This document shows, in pieces, positions 8,619-20,539 of a stretch of 64,000 nucleotides of DNA; the stretch's first letter is position 1; each line of letters starts with the position of its first letter. The notes under the pieces were generated by a model, which worked only from the letters and a program-made list of their open reading frames with translations, ran no database searches and was not told the DNA's origin. Made by a program: the position numbers and the translations under genes. The stretch comes from Didemnitutus sp041906465 (GTDB taxonomy: Bacteria > Verrucomicrobiota > Verrucomicrobiia > Opitutales > Opitutaceae). The stretch covers positions 487,145-551,144 of the forward strand of contig JAYRJE010000001.1 of the NCBI GenBank assembly GCA_041906465.1. Direction: 5' to 3'.

Positions 8619-8948
8619 TCAGGCGCCGTCCTTCTTGACGACGGTGTGAACGAAGCCTTTGCCAAGTTCGACCTTCTGATTGTCCGCGCCGATGCGAACG
8701 ACGAAACGATCGTCCTTCACGCTGGTGATGGTGCCGTAGATGCCGCCGGTCGTGACGATTTCGTCACCGGCCTTGAGCGCCGCGAGCATCTTCTCGTGTT
8801 CCTTCTGCTTCTTGCGCTGCGGAGCGATGAGCAGAAAATACATGGCGCCGAACATCAGCACCAGCGGCAGCATCTGCATGAGCATCGAAGCGCCACCGGA
8901 AGGGGCCGCGGGTTGAGCCTGGGCGAGGAAGAGGGAGAATTTGGTCAT
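8619..8948 (-). CDS. yajC: Preprotein translocase subunit YajC
   Basis: A 109-residue protein with a Gln/Ala/Pro-rich start, one membrane helix at about residues 22-43 (MLMQMLPLVLMFGAMYFLLIAP), then the family signature PQRKKQKEHEKML and the cytosolic domain with GDEIVTTGGIYGTI. YajC is an accessory subunit of the SecDF-YajC complex. First gene of the minus-strand run yajC-secDF-recJ-dedA; divergent from speA, with 94 bases between the starts. Confidence 0.95.
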   Translation of the reverse strand: MTKFSLFLAQAQPAAPSGGASMLMQMLPLVLMFGAMYFLLIAPQRKKQKEHEKMLAALKAGDEIVTTGGIYGTITSVKDDRFVVRIGADNQKVELGKGFVHTVVKKDGA

Positions 8949-9042
8949 TGATTCTTCGACTGTTTTGAAAAATGAAAACGGCGATTAATCGAACCGGCTC
9001 AACAAAAAGCAAGCCTAACCCTGATCGTCTGCCTCTCGCACT

Positions 9043-10983
<1,941 letters not shown>

Positions 10984-11003
10984 CGCCGGGATGAACGGAA
11001 ACA

Positions 11004-11033
11004 GGTAGGGCGAGTCATCCCCGACGAGCCGCG
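11004..11033. repeat. GTAGGGCG-type repeat copy, degenerate
   Basis: The sequence after speA begins GGTAGGGCGAGTC and continues with CGACGAGCC, resembling the complement of the palindrome at 59832-59858 (GGTAGGGCGGCGAGTCC...). The remainder of 10984-11178 is GC-rich and shows no gene. A promoter for the downstream glycosidase operon should lie here but I could not assign one. Confidence 0.35.
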
Positions 11034-11178
11034 CCCGCGCTCCAAACGCGCCCCAAACTACCCACGCCGCGCACACATACCGCGCTTCCGTCGCCTCGCT
11101 TGGCCGCTTCTGCGCGCCAATTGTGGGCAACACACTTTCCGCTCGCGCCGCGCGTCGCGACGAATTGCGCTCGTGCGC

Positions 11179-13668
11179 ATGCACCTCCCCCGCGCTGCTG
11201 CGCTGTGTGCCACGCTGTTGCTCGCTCCCCTCGCCGCTCTCGCGGCTGACGACCGGCCGCTCTACCGCGACGCGTCCCAACCCGTCGAGGCCCGCGTCGC
11301 CGACCTCTTCTCCCGGCTGACGCTCGACGAAAAACTCGCGCTGCTCGGCGGCGACCGCGAGTTCTACATTCGTCCGCTTCCGCGCCTCGGCCTGCCCGAG
11401 ATCAAGATGGCTGACGGTCCCGTCGGCGTCCGCAACTACGGTTCGTCCACCGCCTATCCCGCCACAGTGGCGCTCGGCGCCACGTGGAACCGCGAGCTTG
11501 CCGAGTCCTTCGGCGCCGCGCTGGCCCGCGATTGCCGCGCCCGCGACGTGCACATCCTCCTCGCTCCCGGCGTCAACATCCAGCGTGTCCCGCGCAACGG
11601 CCGCAATTTCGAATATCTCAGCGAAGACCCGCTCCTCTCCGCCCAACTCGGCGTCGGCGTCATCCGCGGTCTCCAAACCAACGGCGTCGTCGCCACCGTG
11701 AAGCACTACGCCGCCAACAACCAGGAGACCGAGCGCAACACCATCGACACCTACGTCACCGAGCGCGCGCTCCGCGAAATCTATCTTCCCGCCTTCAAGG
11801 CTGCGGTGCAGGACGGCGGCGTGTGGGCCGTGATGAATTCCTACAACCGCCTCAACGGCCACTATGCCACCGCGCAGGACTGGTTGAACAACCGCGTCCT
11901 CAAAAGCGAGTGGGGCTTCCGCGGCGTGCTCATGTCCGACTGGGGCGCGACGCACGACACGCGCGGCGCCGCCAACGGCGGACTCGATCTCGAGATGCCC
12001 GACGGCAAATTCCTCAACGCCGAGAAACTCCAGCCCTTACTCACCTCCGGCGCCATCTCGCTCGCCACGATCGACGACAAAGTTCGCCGCATCCTCCGTC
12101 TCGAAATTGCCAACGGCTTCCTCGATCGCCCGCAACTCGACTCCTCCATTCCGCTGGACGATCGGCAAAGCGCCGCCCTCGCGCTTCGCGTCGCGCGCGA
12201 AGGCACCACGCTGCTCAAGAACGAAAAAGCGACGCTGCCGCTCGACCGCGCCAGCGTTCGCCGGATCGTCGTGCTCGGCCCCACCGCCGCCATCCTGCCC
12301 GCCGGCGGTGGCAGCTCGCGCGTCGTGCCGTTCCGATCGACGACGCTGCTCGACGGCCTCCGCGCAGTCGCCGGCAAGGACGTCGAGGTCGAGTTCATCT
12401 CCGGCGCCGGCGCCTCGCCCAGCGAACGCCTGCTCGCAACCTCCCGCTACGCCTCGCCCATTCAGCGCGAACTTTTCAACGGCATCGAACTGCGCGACCG
12501 GCCCGTGGACGCGCGCATCGTCACGAGCATCGCCGAAGATTGGAGCGGCAAAGCGCCCGCTACCGGACTGACCGACCGCATGTATTCGGCGCGCTGGACC
12601 ACGACCATCTCCGCGCCCGCCGCCGACGACTACACCTTCATCGTGCAAAGCGACGACGGCGCCCGCGTTTACCTCGACGACGAGAAGATTCTCGATTGCT
12701 GGGGCACGCACGCGCTCGAAACGCGTTCGACCACTCTCCGCCTCAAAGCGGGCGAGACACACCGCCTGCGCGTCGACTACTTCCAGCACGGCGGCGACGC
12801 GATCGTTCGCTTCGGCTGGGGCAAAAACACGCCCGCCGAAGCTCTGTCGCCCGCGGTCGCCGAGCGCGTGCGAAGCGCCGATGCCGTTGTCATGTCCGTC
12901 GGCTTCACGATGTCCGAGGAGTGCGAAGGCTACGACCGCACCTACGAGTTGCCCGTCGGCCAACCCGAGCTCATCCGGGCGGTCACGGCGCTCAATCCGC
13001 GCAGCATCGTCGTCCTCAACACCGGCGGCGCCGTCGCCACCGCCGAGTGGATCGGCGGCTTGCCCGCGTTTGTCCAATCGTGGTTCCCCGGCCAAGACGG
13101 CGGTCGTGCCGTCGCGGAGATTCTTTTCGGCGACATCAATCCGAGCGGGAAACTGCCCTTCACCTACGATCGTCGCTGGGAAGAAACCGCCGCTCACGGC
13201 AACTACCCCGGCGCGAACGGCAAGGTCACCTACGCCGAGGACATCTTCGTCGGCTACCGCTGGGCCGATCACAAGAACCTCACGCCGCTCTTCCCGTTCG
13301 GCCACGGCCTCAGTTATACGACCTTCCGCTACGACAACGCTACGGCGCAACGCGCCGCCGACGGACGCACCACCGTGACATTCACGCTCACCAACACCGG
13401 CCCGCGCGCCGGCGCCGAGGTCGCGCAAGTCTACGTCGCGCCGCCGCCCGCCGCCGTGCCGCGTCCGCCGCGCGAGCTGAAGGGCTTCGCACGCGTCGAG
13501 CTCCAGCCCGGCGAAACCAAATCAGTCAGTGTCACGCTCGCCACCGACGCATTCGCCTACTTCGACGAGCAATCCGGCGCATGGAAAACCGAGCCCGGCG
13601 CCTACACGCTCGCGATCGGCGCCTCCTCGCGTGATCTCCGCTTGCGCGTCCCGGTTGCGCTCCCCTGA
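11179..13668 (+). CDS. Exported GH3 beta-glucosidase (BglX type) with PA14 domain
   Basis: An 829-residue glycoside hydrolase family 3 enzyme with a signal peptide (about residues 1-23, ending ALAADD). The TIM barrel carries KMADGPVGVR, TVKHYAANNQE and the catalytic nucleophile Asp in GVLMSDWGATHDT (D254 from this start). The alpha/beta sandwich domain is interrupted by a PA14 module at about 440-555 (YTFIVQSDDGARVYLDD), and a fibronectin-III-like domain ends the protein. It probably releases glucose, or another sugar, from oligosaccharides in the periplasm. GTG at 11173 is two codons upstream of the chosen ATG. Its TGA overlaps the next gene's ATG by one base, implying translational coupling. 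Confidence 0.9.
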   Translation: MHLPRAAALCATLLLAPLAALAADDRPLYRDASQPVEARVADLFSRLTLDEKLALLGGDREFYIRPLPRLGLPEIKMADGPVGVRNYGSSTAYPATVALGATWNRELAESFGAALARDCRARDVHILLAPGVNIQRVPRNGRNFEYLSEDPLLSAQLGVGVIRGLQTNGVVATVKHYAANNQETERNTIDTYVTERALREIYLPAFKAAVQDGGVWAVMNSYNRLNGHYATAQDWLNNRVLKSEWGFRGVLMSDWGATHDTRGAANGGLDLEMPDGKFLNAEKLQPLLTSGAISLATIDDKVRRILRLEIANGFLDRPQLDSSIPLDDRQSAALALRVAREGTTLLKNEKATLPLDRASVRRIVVLGPTAAILPAGGGSSRVVPFRSTTLLDGLRAVAGKDVEVEFISGAGASPSERLLATSRYASPIQRELFNGIELRDRPVDARIVTSIAEDWSGKAPATGLTDRMYSARWTTTISAPAADDYTFIVQSDDGARVYLDDEKILDCWGTHALETRSTTLRLKAGETHRLRVDYFQHGGDAIVRFGWGKNTPAEALSPAVAERVRSADAVVMSVGFTMSEECEGYDRTYELPVGQPELIRAVTALNPRSIVVLNTGGAVATAEWIGGLPAFVQSWFPGQDGGRAVAEILFGDINPSGKLPFTYDRRWEETAAHGNYPGANGKVTYAEDIFVGYRWADHKNLTPLFPFGHGLSYTTFRYDNATAQRAADGRTTVTFTLTNTGPRAGAEVAQVYVAPPPAAVPRPPRELKGFARVELQPGETKSVSVTLATDAFAYFDEQSGAWKTEPGAYTLAIGASSRDLRLRVPVALP

Positions 13669-14489
13669 TGCTCCACCTGTTGCATCGGCTCGTGCTCCTG
13701 CTCGTCGTCGTCGCGGCGTTCGCACGCGCCGACGGCGCCTCGCCCAACTACGGCAACGACGCCGCTCACGGTCATACGGCAACCGTCAACGGCATCCGTC
13801 TCTACTACGAGACCTATGGCGAAGGCGCCGGCGCGCCGCTGGTCCTCCTCCACGGCAACGGCGGCAATCTCGCCGCGATGCGGCACCAGATCGATTGCTT
13901 CCGCGCCATGCGCCAAGTCATCGCCATCGACAGCCGGGGCCACGGTCGCAGCGAAATGGGCGCCACTCCCCTCACCTACGAAAAGATCGCTGACGACGTC
14001 GCCGCGTTGCTCGCGCAACTCCACGCCGCGCCCGCCGACCTCCTCGGCTGGAGCGATGGCGGGATCGTGGCCCTGCACCTCGCATTGCGTCACCCGAAAC
14101 GCGTCCGCCGCATTGCGCTCTCCGGCGCCAATCTCGACGTCACCGCGCTCAAACCCGAAGACCTCGCCAGCATGCGCGCCGAACTCGCCGATGTCCGCGC
14201 GAAGCTCGCCGCCGGCGACCACTCGCCGCGCCTGCTCCAACTCGAACAACACCTCGTGCTGATGGTCGATCAAACGCCGATCACGCCCGCCGATTTGCGC
14301 CGCATCACCTGCCCCGCTCTCGTGATGGCCGGCGAACGCGACATGATCCCCGAGCCGAGCACGCGTGCGATCGCCGCCGGTCTCCCGCACGCACAGCTGC
14401 ACATTTTCCCCGGCGCCACGCACGGCGCGCTCCAGGAAGTGCCGGCCGAGTTCAACCGCGTTGTCACCGAATTCTTCAACGTCCGCTAG
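13668..14489 (+). CDS. Exported alpha/beta hydrolase
   Basis: A 273-residue protein with a hydrophobic signal sequence (about 1-24) and an alpha/beta-hydrolase fold: oxyanion region LLHGNGGN, nucleophile elbow GWSDGG, acid GERDMIPEP and catalytic His in GATHGAL. The fold covers esterases, lipases and C-C hydrolases; the substrate cannot be read from sequence. Placement between GH3 and GH2 glycosidases, with its ATG overlapping the GH3 stop, suggests an esterase removing acyl substituents from glycans (inference). Confidence 0.8.
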   Translation: MLHLLHRLVLLLVVVAAFARADGASPNYGNDAAHGHTATVNGIRLYYETYGEGAGAPLVLLHGNGGNLAAMRHQIDCFRAMRQVIAIDSRGHGRSEMGATPLTYEKIADDVAALLAQLHAAPADLLGWSDGGIVALHLALRHPKRVRRIALSGANLDVTALKPEDLASMRAELADVRAKLAAGDHSPRLLQLEQHLVLMVDQTPITPADLRRITCPALVMAGERDMIPEPSTRAIAAGLPHAQLHIFPGATHGALQEVPAEFNRVVTEFFNVR

Positions 14490-14575
14490 TCATGCATCCC
14501 TAGTTTGAGGGATACGCTTCCGTCGTTTGGCGGTTGTTGTCGTGCTTTCTTTTCCTACGGTCTTTGCACCCCGTC

Positions 14576-17500
14576 ATGCGTCGACTGCCACTCGCTCTCT
14601 TCACCCTCGTCGCCGCCCTCGTGCTCCGCGCCGAGCGCCTCACTTTGAGCTTCAATGCCGATTGGCGCTTCACCAAATCCGATCCGGCCAACGCCAGCGC
14701 GCCGTCCTTCGACGACACCGCGTGGGACCGCGTGTCGACGCCGCACACCTTCAACGACGTCGACACCTTCGACAACTGGTCGCTCCCCGGTCACCGCGGC
14801 GAGCAAGAGCAATGGTCCGGCCGCACGTGGTATCGAAAGCACTTCACGGCGCCCGCCGCGTGGCGCAGCAAAAAGGTCTTCATCGAATTCGAAGCCGTCC
14901 GCCAGGTCGCCGAAGTTTATCTCAACGGCACGCGCCTCGGCGTCGCGAAAGGCGGCTTCACGCCCTTCGGCTTCGACCTCACGCCGCACCTGCGCTTCGA
15001 CGCCCCGAACGTGCTGGCCGTGATGGTAGACAACCGGTTCCAGAAGGATCCGCTCGACCCCTCGCTCGCGCCGCAAGCGGCCACCAACGAGAAGACGCAC
15101 CCGAACCTCGCGCAGCTCTCGCAGCAGCTGATGGCGCAGATCCCCGCGACCCTCGACGAGCTGCAGGCGGATCAAATCCCGTGGAACAACCCACACTGGC
15201 ATCCCGCGCACGGCGGCATCTACCGCAACGTCCGCCTGCACGTCACCGATCCGCTGCACATCACGCTTCCGCTCTATAGCTTCCTCCAAACCGAAGGCCC
15301 CTACGCTTACGCGACGAACGTCACCGCTGATTCCGCCGACCTCGGTATCGAAGTTCCCATCCGCAACCAGCGCACGAAAGACGCTCGCGTCACCCTCGGC
15401 GTCACCCTCGCCGACGCCGATGGTCGTGAAGTCTGGCGGAGTGAAGACGCTGTCGCGCTCGCTGCCGGGGAAACCAGCACGTTTAAGTTCACCACCAAGC
15501 TCGCCCAACCCCGCCGTTGGGAACCCGGCTATCCGCACGTCTACCGCTGCGTGATCGAGCTGCGCGACCGCGACGCCGTGATTGACCGCGCCGAAATCCC
15601 CCTCGGCATCCGCGCCATCCGCTGGGACGCCGCGACCGGCCTCTGGATCAACGGCGCCCACACCAAGCTCCACGGCTGGGGCCAGAAATCCACGAACGAG
15701 TGGCCCGGCCTTGGCGCCGCCCTCCCTGACTGGCTGCAAGCCTACACCTCGCAACTCATGCGCGACGCGGGCGGCAATTTCGTCCGCTGGGGCCACGTGC
15801 CCGGCAGCCCCGCGCAGATCCGCGCCGGCGACGAACTCGGCCTCGTCACGCTTCAGCCTGCCGGCGACGGCGAGCACGACACCGTCGGCGGCGCGTGGGC
15901 GCTGCGCGTCGCCAACTTCCGCGACGTCCTCATTTACTACCGCAACAATCCGTCGATCTTCATCTGGGAAGGCGGCAATCAAAAGGTCACACGCGAGCAC
16001 GCCGCCGAACTGCGCGCGCTGATGGCTAGCTACGATCCGCACGGCGGCCGCGCCTACGCGCATCGCCGCGCCGACCAGATCACCGCCGAGTTCATGGACG
16101 TCGGCATCGGCACCGAGGGCGGACGCGAGATCGCGCACCTGCCCGTCGTCGAGGGCGAATACAATCGCGAGGAATCGCCCCGCCGCGTCTGGGACAACGC
16201 CTCGCCGCCGAACTTCGGCTACCCGGAGGCGAAAGGCCAAACCTACCAGCTCACCTCCGAGCAATTCGCCGTCAACCAGGTGAAGCATTACGTCACCAAA
16301 CTCGGTCCCGACCACCACGCCGGCGGCGCAAACTGGATTTTCTCCGACAGCACGAGCGGCGGCCGCGTCGCCGTCGAGGTCGCGCGCACCAGCGGCGAAG
16401 TCGACGGCGTGCGCTTGCCGAAGGAAGCCTACTTCGTCTGCCAGGTGATGTTCACCTACACGCCGCGCGCTCACCTCGTCGGCCACTGGTCCTATCCCGC
16501 CGGCACGAAGAAGAACGTCTACGTCGCGGCCAACACCGGTGGCGAGGTCGAGTTGTTCGTCAACGGCCGCTCGCTCGGCCGCACGCAGCCGGAGAACCGC
16601 TTTCTCTACACGTTCCGCGACGTCGCCTTCGAACCCGGCGAGATCAAAGCCGTCGCCTACGACAAAACCGGCCGCGCCGCGGCCACGGCGACGAAACACA
16701 CGATCGGGCCCGCCGTCGCGCTGCGTCTGACTCCGGTCACCGGCCCCGACGGCTGGCGCGCCGACGGCGCCGACGTCGCTCTCCTCGACGTCGAGGCCGT
16801 CGACGCCCGCGGAGAACGCGTGCCGACGTTCCAGCAGCGCGTCGACTTCACCGTCGACGGCCCCGCCGTCTGGCGCGGCGGCTACAACAGCGGCAAGCTC
16901 GACTCTATCAACCACACGTTCCTCGATCTCGAAGCCGGCATCAATCGCGTGGCACTCCGCAGCACCATCTCGACGGGCACGGTTCAAGTCCGCGCGATCT
17001 CCGCCGGACTGAAGGAGGCCTCGATCGCGCTCACACCGCGCGCCGTCTCCGCCGAGGAGCCGCCCGCGTGGCCAAAATTTCCGCTCCCGGCGACGCCTCA
17101 GCGCCAGCCCGCCGAACTCGCGCCGCGCGCCGACGCCGTCGCCGCTATCCCGGCGGGCCAGGCCGGCCGCTTCATCAAGAACTTCAATTACACTGGTCCG
17201 AACGCCGCCATCGTGCACGTCGAGACCAACGCGCAGAACGGCCGCAACGCCTACGTCGACGTCGAGTCGCCTTTCAAGAATCTGCCCGCGTCCCTCGTCG
17301 GCTCCGACTGGGTGCAAGTCGCCGACCGCGACGCGCGCTACCACGCGGTCGACCTCATGGAACTCGCGACGGCCGGCCCCGCGGTCGTCACGATTGCTCA
17401 CGACGATCGCCTGCCACGTCCGCCGTGGCTCGAACGTGATTTTGCGCCGAGCGGCGAGAAGCTCGTCGTCAACGGCATGACGCTCTCGCTCTTCACGCGC

Positions 17501-17599
17501 CGCCTCGACGCGGCCGGCAGTCTCACCTTCGGGCCCAACACCGAGCAGGCCAATCCCGAGCACGCCGCGATGTATCTCGTATTCGTAAACGGAAAGTAG
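14576..17599 (+). CDS. Exported GH2-family glycoside hydrolase with atypical acid/base site
   Basis: A 1007-residue protein with a signal peptide (MRRLPLALFTLVAALVLRA), an N-terminal jelly-roll sugar-binding domain (LSFNADWRF, TWYRKHF), an immunoglobulin-like domain, a TIM barrel with NFVRWGHVPGS, and C-terminal Ig-like/DUF4982-type domains (EVELFVNGRSLG, GEIKAVAYDKTG). It resembles beta-galactosidase or beta-mannosidase-like GH2 enzymes. Where GH2 normally has Asn-Glu (acid/base) this protein has FIWEGGNQ, with Gln469; a nucleophile candidate is E528 in EGEYN. The ATG at 14576 was chosen because it starts the signal peptide. The stop codon is the first part of a REP-like repeat. Confidence 0.8.
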   Translation: MRRLPLALFTLVAALVLRAERLTLSFNADWRFTKSDPANASAPSFDDTAWDRVSTPHTFNDVDTFDNWSLPGHRGEQEQWSGRTWYRKHFTAPAAWRSKKVFIEFEAVRQVAEVYLNGTRLGVAKGGFTPFGFDLTPHLRFDAPNVLAVMVDNRFQKDPLDPSLAPQAATNEKTHPNLAQLSQQLMAQIPATLDELQADQIPWNNPHWHPAHGGIYRNVRLHVTDPLHITLPLYSFLQTEGPYAYATNVTADSADLGIEVPIRNQRTKDARVTLGVTLADADGREVWRSEDAVALAAGETSTFKFTTKLAQPRRWEPGYPHVYRCVIELRDRDAVIDRAEIPLGIRAIRWDAATGLWINGAHTKLHGWGQKSTNEWPGLGAALPDWLQAYTSQLMRDAGGNFVRWGHVPGSPAQIRAGDELGLVTLQPAGDGEHDTVGGAWALRVANFRDVLIYYRNNPSIFIWEGGNQKVTREHAAELRALMASYDPHGGRAYAHRRADQITAEFMDVGIGTEGGREIAHLPVVEGEYNREESPRRVWDNASPPNFGYPEAKGQTYQLTSEQFAVNQVKHYVTKLGPDHHAGGANWIFSDSTSGGRVAVEVARTSGEVDGVRLPKEAYFVCQVMFTYTPRAHLVGHWSYPAGTKKNVYVAANTGGEVELFVNGRSLGRTQPENRFLYTFRDVAFEPGEIKAVAYDKTGRAAATATKHTIGPAVALRLTPVTGPDGWRADGADVALLDVEAVDARGERVPTFQQRVDFTVDGPAVWRGGYNSGKLDSINHTFLDLEAGINRVALRSTISTGTVQVRAISAGLKEASIALTPRAVSAEEPPAWPKFPLPATPQRQPAELAPRADAVAAIPAGQAGRFIKNFNYTGPNAAIVHVETNAQNGRNAYVDVESPFKNLPASLVGSDWVQVADRDARYHAVDLMELATAGPAVVTIAHDDRLPRPPWLERDFAPSGEKLVVNGMTLSLFTRRLDAAGSLTFGPNTEQANPEHAAMYLVFVNGK

Positions 17600-17685
17600 C
17601 GGGAGCTTCCACCCGGCCACGCTTTCGCTCCGCTCAAGCGCAGCTACGCGAAAGAGATCGGAGCCGGCTGGAAGCCGGTGCTACT
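17594..17685. repeat. REP-like element, degenerate inverted repeat
   Basis: AAGTAGCGGGAGCTTCCA (17594-17611) recurs exactly at 52917-52934. The far arm (about 17664-17684, GGCTGGAAGCCGGTGCTAC) is its imperfect complement. The element covers the stop codon of the GH2 gene (TAG at 17597-17599) and nearly reaches the end of the convergent ppc gene, so it may serve as a shared RNA stem for both 3' ends. Confidence 0.65.
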
Positions 17686-17692
17686 CACCGTT

Positions 17693-20359
17693 TCACCCCG
17701 TATTCTTCAACCCCGCCGCAATGCCGCTGACCGTGAGCTCAATCACGCGCTTCGCCTCGCGCCGCGCGGCGTCACTCAGTTTCCCCGCGCGCAACCGACG
17801 GATCATCTCCACCTGCAGGTAATTCAATGGGTCGATGTAGGGATTGCGCTGCTTGATCGAGTTCGCGAGCACCGGCTCGCCGCCGAGCAGGTGGTGCTGA
17901 CCCGCGACCGCGAGCACCCACTTTTCCGTGCGCCGGAACTCCGCCGCAATGCGCTCGAAGATGCGTTCGCGCAGCGTCGCGTCCTCCACGAGGCCCGAGT
18001 AGACGTGCGCGATGCCGAGGTCGGCCTTGCCGAGCGTCAGCTGCGTGTTGTCGATCAGCAGACGGAAGAACAGCCACTCGCGATACATCGTGCGCAGTTG
18101 CTCGAGCCCGCCTTCACGCGCCGCATGCTGCTCGAGCGCCGAGCCGAGGCCGAACCAGCCCGGCAGGTTGAAGCGGCTCTGCATCCACGAAAAAACCCAC
18201 GGAATCGCGCGGAGGTCCGCCAGCGTGCGCGGGCCGGCTTTGCGGTAGGACGGACGCGAGCCGAGCTTCAACTCGCCGATCTCGTCGATCGGCGTCGCCT
18301 GTTGCCAGAAGGTCAGGAACTCCGGGTCGTGCACCAAGGCGCGATACACCTCCGTGCTGTGCACGCTCATCGCCGCCATCGCCGCCGGCCAGACGGGATC
18401 GACGACCTTGCGCTCGGACCGCGCCGCGTGCGAGCCCAGGATCACACCGTAAGCCATCTGCTCGAGCACGCGGTGCGCGATGTCGACGTCGTGGTAGCGC
18501 GTCGAGAGCACCTCGCCCTGCTCGGTGATGCGGATGCCGCCGTTGCGCAAGCCCACCGGCTGCGCGAGCACGGCCTTCGCCGCCGGACCGCCACCGCGCG
18601 CGATGCTGCCGCCGCGCCCATGGAACAGCGTCAACCCAATGCCGCGCCCGTGCACGACCGCCGAAATCGTCTCCTGGGCCTCGTAGAGCGCCCAGTTCGC
18701 CGCGAGGTAGCCGGCGTCCTTGTTGCTGTCCGAATAACCGAGCATCACGTGCTGGTGGTTGCCCTGCTGCTTCAGCCAGCGGCGATAAACCGGACTGTCG
18801 AACAACTGCTCCAGCACGCGTGGCGCATGGTGCAAATCATCGAGTGTCTCGAACAGCGGCGACACCGGCAGCCGCGTGCCGGCGACGGTCTGCAGCAGCA
18901 CGACCTCGAGCAGATCGGAAACGTCGTTCGTCATGCTGACGATGTAGAGGCCGAGCGCCTCCGCGGGCGCGCCGCGCACCGCTTCGAGCGATTCGAGCGC
19001 AGCCTTCAAGTCGCCCGTCGCGTGCGCCGGCGCAGCCGGCGGTGACTTGATCGCCGCGGAAAGCAGGCGGCATTTCTCTTTCTCCGGCAACTCCGGGTAA
19101 TCGTCGCGCGCGAGCAGCGCGGCGATCGCACGCGCGTGCCAGGCCGAGTGCTGCCGGAGATCGAGGCGCGCGGTGTGCAGGCCGAAGGTCGCGGCGCGGC
19201 TCTCCACGTCGCGCAGCGTGCCGTCGGCGATCACCGCGGCGCGACTCTTGCGCAAGCTCGCATCGACCGTGGCGAGCGCTTCCCGCAGCTCCGATTCGGT
19301 GAGCGGGTGCTTCGCGTCGCGGAGGCGCGACCGCAGCGTGAAGACGAGCAAGCGATACGGTTCGAACTCGTGCCGCCGCTTGATTTCCTCCCAATCGGCC
19401 GAATGCCGGCCGAGTTTCTGGGCCACGCGCGCGAGCGCGGGCGACGCCGGTTCGCGGAGCGACGAGAGCGTCAGCGACCAGCCGAGCCGTTGCAGGCCGC
19501 GACCCATCGCCGTGAGCGCGAGGTCGCGCTCCATCTTGAGCACCTCGCGCGTGACGTCGCCGGTTACGAAGGGATTGCCGTCGCGGTCGCCGCCGATCCA
19601 CGAACCGAAGCGCAGCCAACCCTGCGGCGGCCGCACGGTCGGGTAATGTTTGGCGAGCGTCGCCGCGAGATCGCGCTGCAGCTCGGGCAACACGTGGTAG
19701 AGCGTGCGCTCGAAATACCACAATCCCGTGCGCGCCTCGTCGATCACGGTCGGTGGCGTCGGCCGTCCGCGGTCGGTCAGCCAGAGCGACACGATCTCGC
19801 GCTCGATTTCCAGGCTCGTCGCCATTTCGCCGACGGAGGTGTGCCGGAGCACTTCGGCGAGGGCCGCGAGCTTCGTCAGCAAGGTGCGGCGCTTGGCCTC
19901 GGTCGGATGTGCCGTGAACACGAGTTCGATGTCGAGCTGGTCGAGAATCGCCTGCACCTCCTCCGCCGGCACGGCACGGCGTTTCAGTTCGGCGATGGCG
20001 GCGGCGATGGACTCCTTGCGGTGCTCCGCGTCGGCGCGACGCGCGCGCAGGAGACGGATGCGGAAGTTCTCCTCGGCAAGGTTGACGAGTTCGAAGAACA
20101 ACGTGAATGCCATCGCCTGATTCGCGGCCTGGCGGGGTGTCAGCTTGCGCACGCGCGCAGCGAGCTTCCCGGCCGCCGCCGCCTTGCCGGCGCGGCTTTC
20201 CTTGGCGAGCACGCGCAGCTCCTCGACGAGTTGGAAGGTCGGCGTGCCTTCGAGTCGCTCGATGATCGAGCCGAGCCGGGCGCCGAGCGTGCGCACCTCG
20301 GCGCGCAGCAGCGGAAGTTCGTCGATCGCATGATGGGGCGTGGGCTGAGCGGCGGACAT
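17693..20359 (-). CDS. ppc: Phosphoenolpyruvate carboxylase
   Basis: An 888-residue enzyme making oxaloacetate from PEP and bicarbonate, refilling the TCA cycle. Signatures are VFTAHPTEAKRR with catalytic His151, GGDRDGNPFVT, the glycine-rich LFHGRGGSIARGGGP, GYSDSNKD and the C-terminal LKNTG (families end in NTG, which lies in the active/allosteric region). Length is typical (about 880-930). The ATG at 20359 (MSAAQPTPHHAIDELP) is preferred to an upstream TTG at 20401. Transcribed convergently with the glycosidase operon. Confidence 0.95.
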   Translation of the reverse strand: MSAAQPTPHHAIDELPLLRAEVRTLGARLGSIIERLEGTPTFQLVEELRVLAKESRAGKAAAAGKLAARVRKLTPRQAANQAMAFTLFFELVNLAEENFRIRLLRARRADAEHRKESIAAAIAELKRRAVPAEEVQAILDQLDIELVFTAHPTEAKRRTLLTKLAALAEVLRHTSVGEMATSLEIEREIVSLWLTDRGRPTPPTVIDEARTGLWYFERTLYHVLPELQRDLAATLAKHYPTVRPPQGWLRFGSWIGGDRDGNPFVTGDVTREVLKMERDLALTAMGRGLQRLGWSLTLSSLREPASPALARVAQKLGRHSADWEEIKRRHEFEPYRLLVFTLRSRLRDAKHPLTESELREALATVDASLRKSRAAVIADGTLRDVESRAATFGLHTARLDLRQHSAWHARAIAALLARDDYPELPEKEKCRLLSAAIKSPPAAPAHATGDLKAALESLEAVRGAPAEALGLYIVSMTNDVSDLLEVVLLQTVAGTRLPVSPLFETLDDLHHAPRVLEQLFDSPVYRRWLKQQGNHQHVMLGYSDSNKDAGYLAANWALYEAQETISAVVHGRGIGLTLFHGRGGSIARGGGPAAKAVLAQPVGLRNGGIRITEQGEVLSTRYHDVDIAHRVLEQMAYGVILGSHAARSERKVVDPVWPAAMAAMSVHSTEVYRALVHDPEFLTFWQQATPIDEIGELKLGSRPSYRKAGPRTLADLRAIPWVFSWMQSRFNLPGWFGLGSALEQHAAREGGLEQLRTMYREWLFFRLLIDNTQLTLGKADLGIAHVYSGLVEDATLRERIFERIAAEFRRTEKWVLAVAGQHHLLGGEPVLANSIKQRNPYIDPLNYLQVEMIRRLRAGKLSDAARREAKRVIELTVSGIAAGLKNTG

Positions 20360-20539
20360 CGGGGCGGTGGGGACGTTGCGAGGATGACAGCGTGTGCTCA
20401 ACGAAGTTCGGAGTCATAGGCGATCGCGCAGCGGAGCCGCGACACAGGGAAGCCGCGCCAGAATGCAGGTTGCATCACAGCAACGCGTCGATCACAGCTC
20501 GACGCACAAGCCGGTCGGCGGGGCCACGCCCACTGGTCG

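Noticed and set aside
14555..17620. Open frame of 1021 codons antisense to the GH2 gene
   Set aside because: Typical shadow of a GC-rich gene; no signal peptide or motif, while the sense strand gives a complete enzyme.
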